A program made the position numbers and the translations under genes. Below are positions 4,487 through 7,481 of a stretch of 7,481 nt of DNA, one piece after another. Below the pieces are notes generated by a model, which searched no databases, had not been told where the DNA came from, and worked only from the letters and a program-made list of their open reading frames with translations. Location: the NCBI GenBank assembly GCA_023386515.1, contig JAEWJQ010000046.1, forward strand, positions 1 to 7,481, given 5' to 3'. Source of the stretch: Pseudomonadota bacterium (GTDB taxonomy: Bacteria; Pseudomonadota; Alphaproteobacteria; Sphingomonadales; Sphingomonadaceae). Numbering within the stretch: the first letter of the stretch is position 1; each line of letters starts with the position of its first letter.

Positions 4487-6737
4487 GTGCGATGCCCCCC
4501 GCCGCCAGCACCGCCAGCGTCACCAGCTCGCTGGCGGTCGAGGTCATCGGGGCGATCTGCACCGGCTTTTCCATGCCGATCAGCATCGGTCCGATCACGC
4601 TGTCGCCGCCCAGTTCGCGCAGCAGCTTGGCGGAGATGTGCGCCGATTGCAGGCCGGGCATGATCAGGATGTTGGCCGGTCCGGACAGGCGCGCGAACGG
4701 GTAATTGGCCAGCTGGCGCGGATTGAGCGCGACGTCGGGCGGCATCTCGCCCTCATATTCGAAGCCGACCTGACGCCCGTCGAGCACCGCGACCGCCTCG
4801 CGGATATTGTCGACCCACGCGCCCTTGGGGTTGCCGAAGGTCGAATAGCTCAGCATCGCGACGCGCGGCTCGTGACCCATGCGGCGCGCGACCTGCGCCG
4901 TCTGTTCGGCGAAATCGGCGAGCTGCTCGCCGGTCGGCCGCTCGTTGACCGTGGTATCGGCGATGAACACCGTGTGGCTCTGGCCGACCATGATGTGGAT
5001 GCCAAAGGGGGTGCGGCCCGCCTCCGGATCGATCACCCGCTTCACCTGGCGCATCGATTCGGCCCAGGTGCGGGTGATGCCGGTGATCATCGCATCCGCT
5101 TCGCCCAGCTGCAGCAGCGCCGAGCCGAAGACGTTCCGGTCCTGGTTGATCATCCGCTCGACGTCGCGGCGCAGATAGCCGCGGCGCTGCAACCGGCCAT
5201 AGACGAAATCGACCATCTTCGGCACCAGCGGCGACACGCGGCTGTTGTGCAGCTCGTAATCGTCCGGATTGACGCCCAGCGCGCTCAGCCGATCGCGCAC
5301 ATCGTCGCGGCCGACCAGCACCGGCGTGCCGTAGCCGCCTTCCTTGAAAGCGATCGCTGCGCGCAGCACGACCTCCTCCTCGCCCTCCGCGAACAGCACG
5401 CGCTTCGGCCGCGCCCGCGCACCTTCATAGGCCAGCGTCAGGACCGACGTCGTCGGATTGAGCCGCGCACGCAGGCTTTGGCGATAGGCCTGCATGTCGA
5501 GGATGGGCTTGGTCGCGACGCCCGAGTCCATGGCCGCCTTGGCGACCGCGGCGGGCACCTCCTCCATCAGCCGCGGATCGAACGGCGCGGGGATGATGTA
5601 ATCGGGGCCGAAACTGTGGCTGACGCCATAGGCGACCGCGACCTCTTCCGGCACGCGTTCGCGGGCGAGGTCGGCGATCGCCTTGGCCGCGGCGATCTTC
5701 ATGTCATCGTTGATCCCCGTCGCGCGGACGTCCAGCGCGCCGCGGAAGATGAAGGGGAAGCCCAGCACGTTGTTGACCTGGTTCGGATAGTCCGACCGGC
5801 CGGTGGCGATGATCGCGTCGGGGCGGGCCGTCTTCGCCTCTTCCGGCAGGATCTCCGGCACCGGATTGGCCATGGCGAAGATGATCGGCGCGTCGGCCAT
5901 CTCGATCACCATGTCGCCCTTCAGCGCGCCGGCGGCGGACAGGCCGATGAACACGTCGGCACCGACCAAGGCTTCCTTCAGCGTGCGGCGGTCCGTGGCG
6001 GCGGCATGCGCCGACTGCCACTGGTTCACGTCGTCGCGGCCCTGGTAGATGACGCCGGTCTTGTCGCACATGATGACATGGTCGTGGCGGACGCCCATCG
6101 CCTTCATCAGCTCGGTGCAGGCGATCGCCGCCGCGCCGGCGCCATTGACGACGACGCGGATGTCCTGAAGCTTGCGCCCGGTCAGCAGACAGGCGTTGAT
6201 CAACCCGGCGGCGCAGATGATCGCGGTGCCGTGCTGGTCGTCATGGAAGACCGGGATGTTCATCTTCTCGCGCAGCGCCTGCTCGATGATGAAGCATTCG
6301 GGCGCCTTGATGTCTTCGAGGTTGATGCCGCCGAAGCTCGGCTCCATCAGCTCGACCGCGTCGATGAAACGGTTCACGTCCTCGGTCTTCAGCTCGATGT
6401 CGATCGAATCGACGTCGGCGAAGCGCTTGAAGAGCACCGCCTTGCCCTCCATCACCGGTTTGGAGGCGAGCGCGCCGAGATTGCCCATGCCAAGGATCGC
6501 GGTGCCGTTGGAGATGACGGCGACCAGATTGCCCTTGGCGGTGTAATCATAGGCGGTGGCGGGATCGTCGGCGATCGCCTGCACCGGCACCGCGACGCCG
6601 GGCGAATAGGCCAGCGCCAGGTCGCGCTGCGTCGCCATCGGCTTGGACGCGACGATCTCGATCTTGCCGGGGCGCCCCTCCGAATGGAACAGCAACGCCT
6701 CGCGCTCGGAGAACTGTAGGGACGCTTCTTCGGACAT
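4482..6737 (-). CDS. maeB: NADP-dependent malic enzyme with phosphotransacetylase-like C-terminal domain
   Basis: MaeB oxidatively decarboxylates malate to pyruvate and CO2, making NADPH, in the cytoplasm. The 751 residues match the usual length of about 760 for the fused type. The malic N-terminal domain (about 19-151) has Tyr44 in LALAYSPG, Lys99 in VMEGK, and the metal-binding EDIKAP (Glu141, Asp142). The NAD(P) domain (about 163-400) opens with FHDDQHGTA (164-172) and has the nucleotide loop VNGAGAAA (197-204). The region from about 430 to the end is homologous to phosphate acetyltransferase (MITGITRT, HIMVGQSHTVFIADTTVN, SGPANILIMPGL). In studied MaeB proteins this part does not make acetyl phosphate but mediates inhibition by acetyl-CoA and oligomer formation; the same is expected here. 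The start is ATG at 6737, with GAGG 5 bases upstream. It is divergent from mutS. A 693-codon frame on the opposite strand is a codon-bias shadow. Confidence 0.96.
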   Translation of the reverse strand: MSEEASLQFSEREALLFHSEGRPGKIEIVASKPMATQRDLALAYSPGVAVPVQAIADDPATAYDYTAKGNLVAVISNGTAILGMGNLGALASKPVMEGKAVLFKRFADVDSIDIELKTEDVNRFIDAVELMEPSFGGINLEDIKAPECFIIEQALREKMNIPVFHDDQHGTAIICAAGLINACLLTGRKLQDIRVVVNGAGAAAIACTELMKAMGVRHDHVIMCDKTGVIYQGRDDVNQWQSAHAAATDRRTLKEALVGADVFIGLSAAGALKGDMVIEMADAPIIFAMANPVPEILPEEAKTARPDAIIATGRSDYPNQVNNVLGFPFIFRGALDVRATGINDDMKIAAAKAIADLARERVPEEVAVAYGVSHSFGPDYIIPAPFDPRLMEEVPAAVAKAAMDSGVATKPILDMQAYRQSLRARLNPTTSVLTLAYEGARARPKRVLFAEGEEEVVLRAAIAFKEGGYGTPVLVGRDDVRDRLSALGVNPDDYELHNSRVSPLVPKMVDFVYGRLQRRGYLRRDVERMINQDRNVFGSALLQLGEADAMITGITRTWAESMRQVKRVIDPEAGRTPFGIHIMVGQSHTVFIADTTVNERPTGEQLADFAEQTAQVARRMGHEPRVAMLSYSTFGNPKGAWVDNIREAVAVLDGRQVGFEYEGEMPPDVALNPRQLANYPFARLSGPANILIMPGLQSAHISAKLLRELGGDSVIGPMLIGMEKPVQIAPMTSTASELVTLAVLAAGGIAR

Positions 6738-6885
6738 GGGACCTCGCTGGCGGCTGGGGACGCTACGGCTCTTGACCGTTTAGGACCGGCCTTTCAACCC
6801 GTGCTAGGCATGTCGAGGGCTGCGACCTATAGCCCGCAGGCCCGCGCCGAGCGCCCGATCGAACGATGAACAGCACCCCCGCACG
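6738..6885. promoter_or_regulatory. Divergent maeB-mutS promoter region
   Basis: These 148 bases must hold promoters for maeB (minus) and probably mutS (plus). Possible -35 elements are TTGACC at 6772-6777 (plus) and TTGAAA at 6797-6792 (minus). Neither has a good -10 at 16-18 bases. GGGCT (6817-6821) and AGCCC (6831-6835) form a small hairpin around CCTATAG. No clear operator is visible. Confidence 0.4.
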
Positions 6886-6889
6886 ATGA
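6866..6889 (+). other. Seven-codon upstream ORF overlapping the mutS start (ATGA)
   Basis: ATG at 6866 begins a frame encoding MNSTPAR, and its TGA (6887-6889) overlaps the mutS ATG (6886-6888) as ATGA. mutS has no visible ribosome binding site of its own, so coupling through this leader is conceivable. The mini-ORF also lacks a clear ribosome binding site, so chance is quite possible. Confidence 0.25.
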
Positions 6890-7481
6890 CCGCGCCCACC
6901 CCGATGATGGCGCAATATCTCAGCCTGAAGGCCGAGGCCGAGGATTGCCTGCTGTTCTACCGCATGGGCGATTTCTTCGAGCTGTTCTTCGACGACGCGC
7001 GCGTCGCCGCCGGTGTGCTCGACATCGCGCTGACCGCGCGCGGCGAACATGGCGGCGAGAAGGTGCCGATGTGCGGCGTGCCCGTCCACGCCGCCACCGC
7101 CTATCTGCAGCGGCTGATCAAGGCCGGCCATCGCGTCGCCATCGCCGAACAGACCGAAAGCCCGGAGGCGGCGCGCAAGGCGCGCGGGTCGAAGGCGCTC
7201 GTCAACCGCGCGATCGTCCGCTTCGTCACCGCCGGCACGCTGACCGAGGAGGCGCTGCTCGACGCGCGCGCCGACAATTGGTGCGTCGCGATCGGCGAGG
7301 CGGGCGGCGCGGTCGCCCTCGCCGCGGCGGACGTCTCGACCGGCCGGTTCGAGGTGATCGACTGCCCGGTCGAATCCCTGGGCGCCGAACTCGCCCGGCT
7401 CGGCGCGGCGGAGGTGGTCGCCGCCGAGACCAGCGACCATGCCGGCGCGGCGACCAGCCTGCGCCCCAGGCAGACGTTCGA
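6886..7481 (+). CDS. mutS: DNA mismatch repair protein MutS, N-terminal 198 codons
   Basis: MutS recognises mispaired bases and starts methyl-directed or nick-directed repair with MutL. The visible part covers mismatch-binding domain I (about 1-115) and the start of the connector domain. The opening MMAQYLSLKAEAEDCLLFYR and MGDFFELFFDDA are hallmarks of the family. Phe30 and Glu32 form the F-x-E motif that stacks on and contacts the mismatch. PMCGVPVHAA and AIAEQTE are further family blocks. The frame is open to the end of the window, so the clamp and ATPase domains lie beyond it. ATG 6886 is chosen because the upstream in-frame stretch to the stop at 6805-6807 has no ATG or GTG and the family block starts right after it. 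No Shine-Dalgarno sequence is visible. The gene is divergent from maeB. Confidence 0.95.
   Translation, partial: MTAPTPMMAQYLSLKAEAEDCLLFYRMGDFFELFFDDARVAAGVLDIALTARGEHGGEKVPMCGVPVHAATAYLQRLIKAGHRVAIAEQTESPEAARKARGSKALVNRAIVRFVTAGTLTEEALLDARADNWCVAIGEAGGAVALAAADVSTGRFEVIDCPVESLGAELARLGAAEVVAAETSDHAGAATSLRPRQTF

Noticed and set aside
4638..6719. 693-codon open frame on the plus strand opposite maeB
   Set aside because: It lies entirely antisense to a clear MaeB protein. Its translation is rich in Arg, His, Asp and Gly with no domain, as expected from GC-biased codons read on the other strand.
6763..7440. 225-codon minus-strand frame opposite mutS
   Set aside because: It is antisense to clear MutS sequence and crosses the maeB-mutS promoter region; it is a codon-bias artefact.

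Overview
The window is GC-rich DNA with strong G/C bias at third codon positions. The gene complement (exported MsrB, a fused MaeB malic enzyme, MutS, an acyl-CoA dehydrogenase) looks alphaproteobacterial and most like a sphingomonad. This assignment comes from recalled protein families and base composition, not from a search. It reads as ordinary chromosome: there is no phage, integrase, transposase, CRISPR array, tRNA or rRNA that I can support.

Layout, left to right. Positions 1-189 (minus) hold the first 63 codons of a small unrecognised protein. Divergent from it, at 300-791 (plus), is an MsrB methionine-R-sulfoxide reductase with a twin-arginine signal. It converges on a secreted CHAP-domain protein at 940-1512 (minus); the gap between them holds a REP-like inverted repeat. 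A 423-base divergent gap (1513-1935) has no convincing gene but does have structure. Next come an acyl-CoA dehydrogenase (1936-3138, plus), a second copy of the REP-like repeat (3155-3251), and an RhlG-like short-chain dehydrogenase/reductase (3317-4105, plus). A 376-base convergent gap (4106-4481) is dense in small inverted and direct repeats. maeB, a malic enzyme fused to a phosphotransacetylase-like domain, runs leftward at 4482-6737. mutS starts divergently at 6886 and leaves the window after 198 codons.

Functional links are loose. MsrB and the CHAP protein both act outside the cytoplasm, on oxidised protein and probably on peptidoglycan. The acyl-CoA dehydrogenase and the SDR run the same way and could both act on acyl chains, but the SDR has its own strong ribosome binding site and a repeat lies between them, so one operon is not established. 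MaeB makes pyruvate and NADPH from malate and is expected to sense acetyl-CoA, so it belongs to the same central carbon area. MutS begins DNA mismatch repair and is unrelated.

I see no clear new multi-gene system. The parts most worth a second look are the two gene-poor gaps (1513-1935 and 4106-4481), the REP-like pair, and the unusual N-terminus and missing resolving cysteine of MsrB.
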